DNA of 64,000 nt from contig NZ_PVUF01000011.1 in assembly GCF_003003215.1 (NCBI RefSeq), positions 57,365-121,364 of the forward strand, written 5' to 3'. The notes beneath the pieces are model-generated. The model ran no database searches. It had not been told where the DNA came from and saw only the letters and a program-made list of their open reading frames with translations. Within the stretch, counting starts at the first letter, position 1. Every line of letters starts with the position of its first letter. Below, in pieces: positions 27,593-36,917 of this stretch. This DNA comes from Tritonibacter scottomollicae (lineage in GTDB: Bacteria; Pseudomonadota; Alphaproteobacteria; Rhodobacterales; Rhodobacteraceae). Both the position numbers and the translations under genes were made by a program.

Positions 27593-29116
27593 ATGACTGA
27601 TCTCTCCTTTACCCGCTCCGCGCTCGTCGCGCTCACGCTGGCCTCCACCACCGCCATGCCCGCCCTTGCGGACAAGGCGTCTGGCACCCTGAACGTGGCG
27701 TTCACCAAAGAGCTGGAAAACGTCGACAGCTACTTCAACTCCTCCCGCGAAGGGGTCGTGATGCAGCGCGCCGTTTGGGACGGTCTGATCTACCGCGACC
27801 CGAAGACCAACGAATACATCGGCAACCTGGCCACCAGCTGGGAATGGATCGACGACACCACGCTGGAGCTGAAGCTGCGCGAGGGGGTCACGTTCCACAA
27901 TGGCGAACCCTTCAACGCCGATGACGTGGTCTACACCGTCAACTACGTCGCCAAGGAAGAAAACGGCGTGAAGACGCAGCGCAACGTAAACTGGATGAAG
28001 TCGGCAGAGAAAGTCGACGACTATACCGTGCGCATCCTGCTGAAGGACAAATTCCCGGCGGCGATCGAATTCCTCTCCGGCCCCGTGTCCATGTACCCGA
28101 ATGAATACTATGCCGAGGCTGGCCCCTCCGGCATGGGTCTGAAACCCGTTGGCACCGGCCCCTACAAAGTGACCGACGTGGTTCCGGGACAGCATTTCGT
28201 GCTGGAAAAGAATGAAAACTACCACGACAGCCCCAAGGGTCAGCCGGAAATCGACAAAATCGACATCCGCACCATTCCTGACGTCAACACCCAGATGGCA
28301 GAGCTGTTCTCCGGCTCACTGGATCTGATCTGGCAGGTGCCTGCGGATCAGGCCGAGAAGCTGGCCGAGATGGGTCAGTTCACCGTTGCCAATGAATCCA
28401 CCATGCGCGTGGGCTATCTGCAAATGGACTCCGCGGGTCGCTCCGGCGAGGACAACCCTTTCACCAATGCCAAGGTGCGCGAGGCGGTCAACTACGCGAT
28501 CAACCGCGAAGAACTGGTCGAAGCGCTGCTGCAAGGGTCGAGCCAAGTCATCAACACCCCCTGTTTCCCCAGCCAGTTCGGCTGCGTGCAGGATGTGACC
28601 ACCTATGACTACAACCCTGAAAAGGCTAAGGAACTGCTGACCGAAGCTGGCTATCCGGATGGGTTCAGCACGCCGTTCTATGCGTATCGCGACCGTCAGT
28701 ACGCCGAGGCGATCTCGTCCTACCTCAACGCGGTCGGCATCGACACCGACTTCAAGATGCTTCAGTACTCCGCCCTGCGCGAGCTGAACATGAAAGGCGA
28801 AGTGCCGCTGTCGTTCCAGACCTGGGGCAGCTATTCGATCAACGACGCCTCCGCCATGGTCAGCCAGTTCTTCAAGCACGGCTCGCTCGACAGCACCCGT
28901 GACGATGAAGTGCTGGAGTGGCTGGACGTGGCCGACAGCTCCACCAACCCGGACGAGCGGATCGAGAATTACACCAAGGCGCTGAAGAAGATCACCAAGG
29001 AAGCCTATTGGGCACCGATGTTCAGCTACAACACCAACTACGTCTTCACCGGCGGCGTGAGCTACACGCCGACTGCCGACGAGGTGCTGCGGTTCGTGGA
29101 CATGTCCTGGAACTGA
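27593..29116 (+). CDS. Peptide-type ABC transporter substrate-binding protein (family 5)
   Basis: This periplasmic receptor has 507 residues from ATG 27593, which follows CAGGGAAATG. The signal peptide ends MPALADKASG. Family 5 traits are GTLNVAFTKELENVDSYFNS, LREGVTFHNGEPFNADDVVY and KVREAVNYAINREELVEALL. It heads a run of permeases, ATPases, a gamma-glutamyltransferase-like enzyme and an M20 peptidase, implying a peptide or amide ligand rather than nickel or sugar. A hairpin follows the gene. Confidence 0.94.
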   Translation: MTDLSFTRSALVALTLASTTAMPALADKASGTLNVAFTKELENVDSYFNSSREGVVMQRAVWDGLIYRDPKTNEYIGNLATSWEWIDDTTLELKLREGVTFHNGEPFNADDVVYTVNYVAKEENGVKTQRNVNWMKSAEKVDDYTVRILLKDKFPAAIEFLSGPVSMYPNEYYAEAGPSGMGLKPVGTGPYKVTDVVPGQHFVLEKNENYHDSPKGQPEIDKIDIRTIPDVNTQMAELFSGSLDLIWQVPADQAEKLAEMGQFTVANESTMRVGYLQMDSAGRSGEDNPFTNAKVREAVNYAINREELVEALLQGSSQVINTPCFPSQFGCVQDVTTYDYNPEKAKELLTEAGYPDGFSTPFYAYRDRQYAEAISSYLNAVGIDTDFKMLQYSALRELNMKGEVPLSFQTWGSYSINDASAMVSQFFKHGSLDSTRDDEVLEWLDVADSSTNPDERIENYTKALKKITKEAYWAPMFSYNTNYVFTGGVSYTPTADEVLRFVDMSWN

Positions 29117-29125
29117 TCTGCCTCT

Positions 29126-29150
29126 GGTGAGGGGCCCCGCGCCCCTCACC
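29126..29150. terminator. Intra-operon hairpin after the peptide-binding-protein gene
   Basis: GGTGAGGGGC and GCCCCTCACC form a perfect 10-bp stem with loop CCCGC, ten bases past the stop. There is no T-run. It probably protects the binding-protein message or partly attenuates the downstream genes. Confidence 0.65.
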
Positions 29151-29225
29151 CTCCTCCCGACACGCTCCTCACACGACACATCCCCAGATGCGCGGGCCTA
29201 TAGTGCCTGACGCCCGAGGTACCTC

Positions 29226-30143
29226 ATGCTTCCATTCATCCTGAAGAGACTGGGCCTGGCTTTGCTAGTGGCTTTGACCGTCAGCTTCATCAGTTTTTCC
29301 TTGCTGTTCTTGTCCGGAGATCCTGCAGCCGCCCTGGCTGGCGAAACCGCCAGCGGCGAAGATGTCGAGGCCATCCGCCGCCTCTATGGTTTTGACCGCC
29401 CCATGTTGGTGCAATACGGCGAATGGCTGTTCTCGGCCGTGCAGGGCGATTTTGGCGAGAGCTATTATTTCAAACTGCCCGTCGCCAGCCTGATCGCAGA
29501 GCGTCTGCAAGTGACCATGCTGCTGGGGGTCTGTGGTATCCTGTTTGCCCTCCTCACCGCCGTTCCTCTTGGCGTGGCTGCTGCGATCCGTCCCAACTCC
29601 CTCATCGACCGCGTCGCGCTGTTCCTGTCCGTTGCCGGTCAGGCGATGCCGTCGTTCTGGTTTGGCCTCATTCTGATCGTTGTGTTTGCCATTCAGCTCG
29701 GCTGGCTGCCGCCTTCTGGCGCGGCGACCTGGCGGCATTTCATCATGCCGACCATCGTGCTTGGCTACTACGCGATGCCCGCCATCATGCGATTGACGCG
29801 GGCCGGCATGCTGGACGTGCTGAATTCGGACTTCATCCGCACCGCACGCGCAAAAGGCGCCGGCGAAGGCCGGGTGCTGTTCAAACACGCCCTGCGCAAT
29901 GCGATCATCCCGGTGGTCAGCTTGGCTGCGGTCCAGATGGGCTTCATGCTCGGCGGCTCCATCGTGGTGGAATCGGTCTTTGCCCTGCATGGCGCAGGCT
30001 TCCTCGCCTGGGAGAGCATTGCCCGCAACGACCTGCCCACCGTGCAAGCGCTGATCCTCGTTTTCTCGATGTTCTACATCGTCTTCACCTTTCTCGCAGA
30101 CGTTCTGAACGCCTGGCTTGACCCCAGAATGCGGAGTTCCTGA
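29226..30143 (+). CDS. Peptide-type ABC transporter permease (DppB-like)
   Basis: This permease of 305 residues has about six membrane segments. It starts MLPFILKRLGLALLVALTVS and contains LLFLSGDPAAALAG, as in DppB/OppB proteins, plus the coupling loop FIRTARAKGAGEGRVLFKHA. It is the first permease of the operon and follows the binding-protein gene after 109 bases. Confidence 0.94.
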   Translation: MLPFILKRLGLALLVALTVSFISFSLLFLSGDPAAALAGETASGEDVEAIRRLYGFDRPMLVQYGEWLFSAVQGDFGESYYFKLPVASLIAERLQVTMLLGVCGILFALLTAVPLGVAAAIRPNSLIDRVALFLSVAGQAMPSFWFGLILIVVFAIQLGWLPPSGAATWRHFIMPTIVLGYYAMPAIMRLTRAGMLDVLNSDFIRTARAKGAGEGRVLFKHALRNAIIPVVSLAAVQMGFMLGGSIVVESVFALHGAGFLAWESIARNDLPTVQALILVFSMFYIVFTFLADVLNAWLDPRMRSS

Positions 30144-30144
30144 C

Positions 30145-31041
30145 GTGACCGACTCCACTGATCCTCTCTACCAAGAAATCCAAGGCCCCTCTCCACGCCA
30201 GATGCTCAAGCTGCGCGCATTTGGGCACAAGGGGCTGCTCTTCGGCATGGGCGTTGTCGGCCTGCTGGTACTGATCGCCATTCTGGCACCGGTGCTCGCC
30301 CCGCATGACCCCTATGCGCAAAGCCTGATGAACCGCATGGTTCCGCCTGTCTTCATGGGCGGCACCTGGGAACATCCGCTGGGCACCGACCATCTGGGCC
30401 GGGACTACCTGTCGCGCCTGATCTACGGCGCCCGCGTGTCGCTGTTGATCGGTGCGGTGGCTGCGCTGATTTCCGGCGTGATCGGCACCGCGATGGGTGT
30501 CGCGGCCGGCTACTTCGGCGGCAAGGTCGACGCGGTTGTCACCTTCCTCATCAACGTGCGTCTCGCGATGCCGGTGGTGCTGGTGGCCCTTGCGGTGGTT
30601 GCCATCCTCGGCGGCTCGCTCACCGTGGTGGTCTGCGTGCTGGGCCTGTTGCTGTGGGACCGCTTTGCCGTGGTCATGCGCGCCTCCACCCTGCAGGTCA
30701 GCCGCCGCGATTATGTGGCCGCTGCGCAGGTGATCGGCGCTTCCACCCCGCGCATTCTGCTGACCGAGATCATGCCGAATATCTTCAACAACCTGATCGT
30801 CGTGATCACGCTGGAGATGGCGCACGCCATCCTGCTCGAAGCGGCGCTGAGCTTTCTCGGCCTTGGTGTGCAGCCCCCTACCCCCTCCTGGGGCCTGATG
30901 GTGAGCGAAGGCAAGAACATGATGCTGTTCGAGCCATGGCTCGTTCTCATTCCCGGTGCCGTGCTGTTTGTGCTGGTGCTGGCGATCAATCTGATGGGCG
31001 ACGGTCTGCGTGACGTCACCGCCCCCGAAGGACGGAGCTGA
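30145..31041 (+). CDS. Peptide-type ABC transporter permease (DppC-like)
   Basis: This second permease has 298 residues from GTG 30145, preceded by GCGGAG; a longer in-frame start inside dppB is less likely. HPLGTDHLGRDYLSRLIYGA is the DppC/OppC hallmark, and the coupling loop is YVAAAQVIGASTPRILLTEI. It is one base downstream of the DppB-like gene and three bases before the first ATPase gene. Confidence 0.94.
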   Translation: MTDSTDPLYQEIQGPSPRQMLKLRAFGHKGLLFGMGVVGLLVLIAILAPVLAPHDPYAQSLMNRMVPPVFMGGTWEHPLGTDHLGRDYLSRLIYGARVSLLIGAVAALISGVIGTAMGVAAGYFGGKVDAVVTFLINVRLAMPVVLVALAVVAILGGSLTVVVCVLGLLLWDRFAVVMRASTLQVSRRDYVAAAQVIGASTPRILLTEIMPNIFNNLIVVITLEMAHAILLEAALSFLGLGVQPPTPSWGLMVSEGKNMMLFEPWLVLIPGAVLFVLVLAINLMGDGLRDVTAPEGRS

Positions 31042-31044
31042 GCC

Positions 31045-32040
31045 ATGACTGATACGCTTCTTTCCGTAAAGAACCTGACCCTCAACATCCCCACCGGCAG
31101 CGGCACGCTGAAAGCGGTGCGCGGCATCGACTTTGACCTCAAACGCGGCGAGACCCTGTCGATCGTCGGTGAAAGCGGGTCGGGCAAATCCCTGACCTCG
31201 CTGGCGGTGATGGGGCTTCTGGGCAAGTCCATCAAACGCCAGGCCGACGAGATGCGGTTTGACGATATCGACCTGCAAAAGGCCAACCGCAGGGTGATGC
31301 GCGATCTGCGCGGCAACCGGATCGCGATGATCTTTCAGGAGCCTATGACCTCGCTCAACCCGGCCTATACCATCGGCGATCAGCTGACCGAGACGCTTTT
31401 GCTGCACCGCAAGGTCAGCAAGGCGGCGGCCCGCGCCCGCGCGGTGGAGCTGTTGGAAAAGGTCGGCATCACTGCCGCCGAAAGCCGCCTGTCGCAATAC
31501 CCCCACCAGCTGTCCGGTGGTCTGCGTCAGCGGGTGATGATCGCGCTGGCGCTGATGTGCGAGCCGGATCTGTTGATCGCGGACGAGCCGACAACCGCCC
31601 TTGATGTAACCATTCAGGCGCAGATCCTGCGGCTCCTGGTGGATCTGACCCGCGAGATGAACATGGCGATGATCCTCATCACCCATGATCTGGGCGTCGT
31701 GGCCCGTGTCGCCGACAAGGTTGCGGTGATGTATGCGGGTGAGCTGGTCGAGACAGGCCCTGCATCAGAGGTCTTTGCCGCACCAAGCCACCCTTACACG
31801 CGCGGTCTGCTGCGCTGCATCCCGCAGCCGGGCAAAACCGAACGCGGCGCGCCCCTTGGCACCATTCCCGGCATTGTGCCGTCGCTGATCGGCGATGTCA
31901 GCGGCTGCGTGTTCCGCACCCGCTGTGCCCATGCCCGCCCCGAATGTCGCGAAGCAATCCCGCTCAGAGGCGACGCCAGCCATGAGTTCAAATGCGTCCA
32001 CCCCGACGGCGCGTTGTCCGAAGAAGGAGAGGTCGCATGA
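31045..32040 (+). CDS. Peptide-type ABC transporter ATPase (DppD-like)
   Basis: This 331-residue ATPase has Walker A GESGSGKSL, signature LSGGLRQRVMIA and Walker B LLIADEPTTALDV. The C-terminal oligopeptide domain has a cysteine cluster (GCVFRTRCAHARPECREA), a usual iron-sulfur or zinc-like site in Dpp/Opp ATPases. Its stop overlaps the start of the partner ATPase by four bases. Confidence 0.95.
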   Translation: MTDTLLSVKNLTLNIPTGSGTLKAVRGIDFDLKRGETLSIVGESGSGKSLTSLAVMGLLGKSIKRQADEMRFDDIDLQKANRRVMRDLRGNRIAMIFQEPMTSLNPAYTIGDQLTETLLLHRKVSKAAARARAVELLEKVGITAAESRLSQYPHQLSGGLRQRVMIALALMCEPDLLIADEPTTALDVTIQAQILRLLVDLTREMNMAMILITHDLGVVARVADKVAVMYAGELVETGPASEVFAAPSHPYTRGLLRCIPQPGKTERGAPLGTIPGIVPSLIGDVSGCVFRTRCAHARPECREAIPLRGDASHEFKCVHPDGALSEEGEVA

Positions 32041-33020
32041 GTGATGTTCTGACCCTGGACGGAGTAAAGAAAACCTACAGCGTCAAGCAAGGCATGTTTG
32101 GCCCGCGCAAGCCGCTGACAGCCGTCAACGATGTCACGCTCTCGCTCGGCAAGGGCGAGGTGCTGGGGCTGGTTGGGGAATCCGGATGTGGCAAGTCCAC
32201 ATTGGCCAAACTATTGCTGGGACTGGAAAAACCCACGTCCGGCGATGTGCTTGTTGAGGGGGAGTCGATGGCAACCCTTGATCGGCGCGGTCTGGCCGGA
32301 CGCCTGCAGCCGATCTTTCAGGATCCCTATTCCTCACTCAATCCACGCAAGTCGATCTACGATATTATCTCCCTGCCGCTGCGGGTGCACAAGATCGGCA
32401 ATACCGCCAGCCAGACCAAGGCGGTGAAGGACATCCTCGACATCGTCGGTCTGCCGCAGCGGGTGATGAACACCTACCCCAGCCAGATGTCCGGCGGTCA
32501 GCGTCAGCGGGTCGCCATTGCGCGCGCGCTGGTGATGAAGCCCGAGATCGTCATCTGCGATGAGCCAACCTCGGCGCTGGATGTGTCTGTCCAAAGCCAG
32601 ATCCTCAACCTGCTGGGCGAGCTGCGCCGCGAGTTTGGCCTGACCTATCTGTTCATCAGCCACGACCTCGCGGTGGTGGAGCATCTGGCGACACGGGTGG
32701 CGGTCATGTATCTTGGCCGGATCGTCGAAGAGGCGCCTGTGGCAGAGCTGTTTGAGGCCCCCAAGCACCCCTACACCAAGGCTCTGCTGAGTTCGGTCCT
32801 GACCCCGGAGCCGGGGCTGGGCGTGCCGGAAACCGCCCTTGGCACCGCCTATCCGAACCCGATCAACCCGCCCTCGGGCTGCGCCTTTCACCCGCGCTGC
32901 CCACTGGCGACGGAGCACTGCAAAACAGTCGCCCCCCGTCCGATCCAGACCGAACATGGCCGGGTGGAATGCCACCTCCACGACCCGGAGAGCCCGATGA
33001 CACGTCAGGATGCCGCATGA
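32037..33020 (+). CDS. Peptide-type ABC transporter ATPase (DppF-like)
   Basis: This 327-residue partner ATPase has Walker A GESGCGKST, signature MSGGQRQRVAIA and Walker B IVICDEPTSALDV. The tail contains GCAFHPRCPLATEHC. Start 32037 overlaps dppD (ATGA), and its stop overlaps the next gene the same way, so the enzyme gene downstream is translationally coupled to the transporter. Confidence 0.95.
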   Translation: MSDVLTLDGVKKTYSVKQGMFGPRKPLTAVNDVTLSLGKGEVLGLVGESGCGKSTLAKLLLGLEKPTSGDVLVEGESMATLDRRGLAGRLQPIFQDPYSSLNPRKSIYDIISLPLRVHKIGNTASQTKAVKDILDIVGLPQRVMNTYPSQMSGGQRQRVAIARALVMKPEIVICDEPTSALDVSVQSQILNLLGELRREFGLTYLFISHDLAVVEHLATRVAVMYLGRIVEEAPVAELFEAPKHPYTKALLSSVLTPEPGLGVPETALGTAYPNPINPPSGCAFHPRCPLATEHCKTVAPRPIQTEHGRVECHLHDPESPMTRQDAA

Positions 33021-34582
33021 GCGCACTGTCGAGAACACAGCACACCCGCAAGCATGTCATCGAAACCGCGGGCGGCGTCGTCGCCTCCCAGCACCGTCAG
33101 GCTGCCGAAGCGGGTGCCGCAGTCTTGCGCGCTGGCGGGGATGCCGTTGATGCCGCCGTCGCGACCTCCTTTGTCGTCGGGGTTCTGGAACCCTGGATGA
33201 GCGGCCCAGCCGGTGGTGGCGCCGCGATCCACTGGCGCGCGGACACTGGCGAGGCGGTGGCGATCAACTTCGGCATGAGGTCGCCGAAGGGGTTGAATAT
33301 AAACGACTATCCCCTGTCTGGCGATGGCAAGGCCGGGGATCTCTTCCCCTGGGAACGCGTGGTCGAGGATCGCAACGTCGAGGGCGCGACGGCAATCGCC
33401 GTGCCCGGCACCGTGGACGGTCTTGGCCAGGCGCACGCTCGCTGGGGCCGTATGCCATGGGCGGAGCTTCTGGCACCCGCTGTCAGTCATGCCCGCGAGG
33501 GAATGCTTGTCGACTGGTATGCAGCGCTGCTGATCGCCTCGACCGCGCGCAATCTGGCCAAGGATCCCGACGCGGCTGCGATGTTCCTTGACGATGGCAC
33601 ATGGCCCAAGGGCTCTGGCTGGACCGCGATCCCCGATAATCGGCTCGACCAGAGCCGCGTGGCCGCCTCGCTGGCGCATATGGCCGAGGCTGGCCCGCGT
33701 AGTTTCTACGAGGGCGATCTGGCGCAGGCGATGGCGCAGGATGTTCAGGACAAGGGCGGTTGCCTCGCCGCAGAAGATCTCGCCGGATACTCCGCCTGGA
33801 TGGGCGCGGCCCGCCCTGTCGATTACCGCGACGCGCGCTTTCACGTGATGCCGGGCCTGACGGCGGGCCCGACCTTCGCCCGCGTGATGGAACAGCTTGA
33901 AACCGCGGATCTTTCGACGCCTGCCGCAACCTATGTGGCCTACGCCCGCGCTCTCGACCAAGCCTATGCAGAGCGGCTCGGCAAGATGGGCGATGACGGG
34001 GAAGTGCCAGAGGCCCCCGGCTGCACCACGCATTTCTCCGTCGTGGACCGGGACGGCAACATGGTCACTCACACCCAGACGTTGCTGTCGATCTTTGGCA
34101 GCCGGGTTGTGTCGCCCTCAACCGGGTTCCTGATGAACAACGGCATCATGTGGTTTGACCCCGAACAGGGCCGCCCGAACTCCCTCGCGCCGAACAAGGC
34201 CTGCCTGATGAACGTCTGCCCGGTGTTGGGTGAACGCGGCGACACGCGCTTTGCCTTTGGCGCGTCTGGCGGGCGCAAGATCGTCTCGGCCGTGTCGCAG
34301 CTGGCGTCTTTTGTCGTCGATGGCGAAATGGATGTGGAACAGGCCTTTCACACGCCGCGCATCGACATGTCAGGCGGCGCGCAGATCATCGCGGACGAAA
34401 CGCTGCCGACAGAGGTGATTTCAGCCCTATCGGACGAAAAACCAACGCAGACCACCCGGCGGACCGTCTCCCCCTATGCCTTCGCCTGCCCCGCAGGCGT
34501 GATGCGCAAGGATGGCGCCAACAGCGGCTGCACCGAAATCATGTCACCCTGGGGTGACGCAATATCCGAGGACGACCTATGA
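33017..34582 (+). CDS. Gamma-glutamyltransferase-family hydrolase
   Basis: This is a self-cleaving N-terminal nucleophile enzyme of the gamma-glutamyltranspeptidase family, 521 residues from ATG 33017 (overlapping the ATPase stop). It has AGGDAVDAAVATSFVVGVLE near the N-terminus and the expected nucleophile T337 in GCTTHFSVVDRDGNMV, where cleavage should split two subunits. GRKIVSAVSQ replaces the usual GGxxI oxyanion pattern. I see no signal peptide, so it is probably cytoplasmic, unlike periplasmic GGT. It likely opens an imported gamma-glutamyl bond. Confidence 0.9.
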   Translation: MSALSRTQHTRKHVIETAGGVVASQHRQAAEAGAAVLRAGGDAVDAAVATSFVVGVLEPWMSGPAGGGAAIHWRADTGEAVAINFGMRSPKGLNINDYPLSGDGKAGDLFPWERVVEDRNVEGATAIAVPGTVDGLGQAHARWGRMPWAELLAPAVSHAREGMLVDWYAALLIASTARNLAKDPDAAAMFLDDGTWPKGSGWTAIPDNRLDQSRVAASLAHMAEAGPRSFYEGDLAQAMAQDVQDKGGCLAAEDLAGYSAWMGAARPVDYRDARFHVMPGLTAGPTFARVMEQLETADLSTPAATYVAYARALDQAYAERLGKMGDDGEVPEAPGCTTHFSVVDRDGNMVTHTQTLLSIFGSRVVSPSTGFLMNNGIMWFDPEQGRPNSLAPNKACLMNVCPVLGERGDTRFAFGASGGRKIVSAVSQLASFVVDGEMDVEQAFHTPRIDMSGGAQIIADETLPTEVISALSDEKPTQTTRRTVSPYAFACPAGVMRKDGANSGCTEIMSPWGDAISEDDL

Positions 34583-35970
34583 CCCGCGACGCCGCCATTT
34601 CCCGCGTGACTGACTATTACGAGGCCGGAACATTCCAATCTGACCTTGCGGATCTCGTGACCTATCGCAGCGAGAGCCAGAATGACGCGCCCGACGCCCG
34701 CAGCGAATGCCTGCGCTACCTGAAGGAAGCAATGCTGCCGCGCCTGATCGCCTTGGGCTTTGCCTGCGAGATCATCGACAATCCCGATCCGCGCGGCGGG
34801 CCGCTCCTGATCGGGGAGCGGGTCGAAGGGGATGACCTTCCGACCGTGCTCACCTATGGCCATGGCGACGCTGTATTGGGCCAGGAGGGCATGTGGCGCG
34901 AGGGGCTTTCGCCTTGGGAAATCGTCGAAGAAGGCGACCGGCTCTATGGACGCGGAACGGCGGACAACAAGGGCCAGCATCTGATCAATATCGCAGCTCT
35001 TGAGGCGGTGGTCGCAGAGCGGGGTCACCTCGGTTTCAACACGCGTATCGTGTTGGAGATGAGCGAAGAAGTTGGCTCTGTTGGCCTGCCGGAGGTGTTC
35101 AAGACCTACAAGGACCGGCTGACGGCGGACGTGTTGATCGCCTCAGACGGCCCCCGCCTGCAACCCGAGGTCCCCACCATGTTCATGGGCTCGCGCGGGG
35201 GGACGACGTTCGATTTGGTGGTGGAAACCCATGAGGGCGCGCATCACTCCGGCAACTGGGGCGGCCTGCTGTCCGACCCGGCGATGATCCTGGCCCATGC
35301 GCTGGCTTCGATCACCGATGTGCGTGGCCAGATCAAGGTTCCGGAATGGCGCCCCGACAGCCTGACAGACAGCGTGCGCGCCGCGTTGAAGGATCTGCCC
35401 GTTTCAGGCGGACAAGGCCCGGATGTGAACCCCGACTGGGGCGAAGAAGACCTGACCCCGGCGGAACGTGTGTTCGGCTGGAACAGCTTTACCGTGCTGG
35501 CGATGGTCTCCGGCGTGCCGGACGCCCCGGTCAACGCGATTTCCGGCTGGGCGCGCGCGACCTGTCAGCTGCGCTATGTGGTCGGCACTGAGCCTGAGGA
35601 CGTGGTCCCTGCCCTCCGCCGTCATCTGGACGCGCATGGGTTCCAGAACGTGGAAATCCGCTGCCATGATCGCGGGTTCTTTGCCGCCACACGGCTCGAC
35701 CCCGAGCATCCTTGGGCACAGTTCGTGGGCAATTCGATCCGCGAAACCTCGGGCGATCTGCATGTGCTGCCGAACCTTGCCGGGTCGCTGCCCAACGACA
35801 GTTTCACCGACATTCTTGAGGTTCCGACCATCTGGGTGCCGCACTCCTATCGCGGCTGCTCGCAGCATGCGCCGAACGAGCATGTTCTGAAGCCAGTCTG
35901 CCGCGATGCACTGCGGGTCATGGCGGGCGTGTTCTGGGATGTTGGCGAAAAGGGCGGACCCTCCGCCTAA
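34579..35970 (+). CDS. M20-family metallopeptidase
   Basis: This zinc-dependent amidohydrolase or dipeptidase has 463 residues and is cytoplasmic. Metal and catalytic residues are visible: H95 in TYGHGD, D129 in GRGTADNKGQH and the E163-E164 pair in LEMSEEVGSVG. The dimerisation lid follows (GAHHSGNWGG), and a late metal histidine is in VPHSYRGCSQHAPNEH. It overlaps the GGT-like gene by four bases and is the last gene before a terminator, so it should act on the same imported compound, cutting the second bond. Confidence 0.92.
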   Translation: MTRDAAISRVTDYYEAGTFQSDLADLVTYRSESQNDAPDARSECLRYLKEAMLPRLIALGFACEIIDNPDPRGGPLLIGERVEGDDLPTVLTYGHGDAVLGQEGMWREGLSPWEIVEEGDRLYGRGTADNKGQHLINIAALEAVVAERGHLGFNTRIVLEMSEEVGSVGLPEVFKTYKDRLTADVLIASDGPRLQPEVPTMFMGSRGGTTFDLVVETHEGAHHSGNWGGLLSDPAMILAHALASITDVRGQIKVPEWRPDSLTDSVRAALKDLPVSGGQGPDVNPDWGEEDLTPAERVFGWNSFTVLAMVSGVPDAPVNAISGWARATCQLRYVVGTEPEDVVPALRRHLDAHGFQNVEIRCHDRGFFAATRLDPEHPWAQFVGNSIRETSGDLHVLPNLAGSLPNDSFTDILEVPTIWVPHSYRGCSQHAPNEHVLKPVCRDALRVMAGVFWDVGEKGGPSA

Positions 35971-35999
35971 GCAGAACCGCAGATCACAGTTGACAGAGG

Positions 36000-36029
36000 A
36001 AGGCCGCCCTTGTTTCAAAGGGCGGCCTT
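36000..36029 (+). terminator. Terminator of the peptide operon
   Basis: AAGGCCGCCCT and AGGGCGGCCTT form a perfect 11-bp stem with an 8-base loop, followed by CTTGCATT, 30 bases after the peptidase stop. Confidence 0.8.
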
Positions 36030-36069
36030 CTTGCATTGAGGTGCGATGACCTCAGCGCGACCGAGGCCC

Positions 36070-36594
36070 CTACCCCACAATCAACTGTTTCAGCTGCAGC
36101 GCCTCGTACTCCAGCGCAGTCAGACGGAAGTTCACGACGTCGCCGATGGTGATCATGCCAACAAGCTGCTCCTGCTCGAGCACCGGCATGTGGCGGAACC
36201 GGCCATCTGTCATGAGGCGCAGCACCTCAACCACCGATTGATCCGGTGTCGCCGTGATCACATCAGTGGACATCAGCTCCTCTACCGTCTGTGGCAGCGT
36301 CTTGCCCGGAGTATCCGCCAGACGACGCACAATATCCCGCTCTGACAGGATCCCGACCAGATCCCCTTGCGGGTTCTTGACCAGTAGCGCACCGATTCCC
36401 TTATCGCGCAGAACCTCCACGGCCTTGGCCACGGTATCCTGCGGGTTGATCCAGAACAGATCACCACGCTTGTTGGCGAGGACATCGCCAACCGTTGCCC
36501 GTGCGGCAGACATGTTGGTGTCCAGCGTCTGGCTGCTGGTCTTCTTGTCCAGCGTTTCGTCGCCCCGTGTTTTCGGAGTATATGAAGCAGGCAT
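36070..36594 (-). CDS. CBS-pair domain protein
   Basis: This 174-residue cytoplasmic protein is made of two CBS domains after a hydrophilic N-terminal tail of about 30 residues. The pattern RDKGIGALLVKNPQGDLVGI, ISERD-like SERDIVRRLAD, then TPDQSVVEVLRLMTDGRFRH and ITIGDVVNFRL is typical of stand-alone adenosyl-nucleotide sensing CBS proteins. Start 36594 follows GAGAGGGAACG. The target protein is unknown. Confidence 0.93.
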   Translation of the reverse strand: MPASYTPKTRGDETLDKKTSSQTLDTNMSAARATVGDVLANKRGDLFWINPQDTVAKAVEVLRDKGIGALLVKNPQGDLVGILSERDIVRRLADTPGKTLPQTVEELMSTDVITATPDQSVVEVLRLMTDGRFRHMPVLEQEQLVGMITIGDVVNFRLTALEYEALQLKQLIVG

Positions 36595-36672
36595 GGCGTT
36601 CCCTCTCTTTATCACCTTATACGGTATTACAAATCTCGCCCGAGTAAATGTGTTCCGACAAGGGAGACCAAA

Positions 36673-36855
36673 TTGTCTGATCTTACGCTGACGCCAGCCG
36701 GCGCAACCGTGTTATTCGTGATCGCCTGCCTGGCCGGATATCGCTATCGCACGGTCTGGAAGATGGAAGGCCCACGCAGCCATCTTTGGCTGTTCGGCCT
36801 TGTCGCTGCGGGCTGTCTTCTGGTGCTGGGGTTTGTGCCGCTGCGGACCAGCTGA
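36673..36855 (+). CDS. Small two-helix membrane protein
   Basis: This 60-residue protein starts at TTG 36673 with AAGGGAG ahead of it. Two hydrophobic stretches (ATVLFVIACLAGY and LWLFGLVAAGCLLVLGFVPL) flank a short basic and acidic loop (RYRTVWKMEGPRSH). I do not recognise a named family. It is divergent from the CBS gene. Confidence 0.65.
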   Translation: MSDLTLTPAGATVLFVIACLAGYRYRTVWKMEGPRSHLWLFGLVAAGCLLVLGFVPLRTS

Positions 36856-36917
36856 TCGCGTCCCGACTGGCGCGGGCGGCCTCAGACCGCCCTGCCCCGT
36901 TCCGATCAGTCCTCCGC

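Noticed and set aside
30085-31686. 533-codon ORF opposite the dppC/dppD-like genes
   Set aside because: His/Gln/Arg-rich antisense frame over two clear transporter genes.
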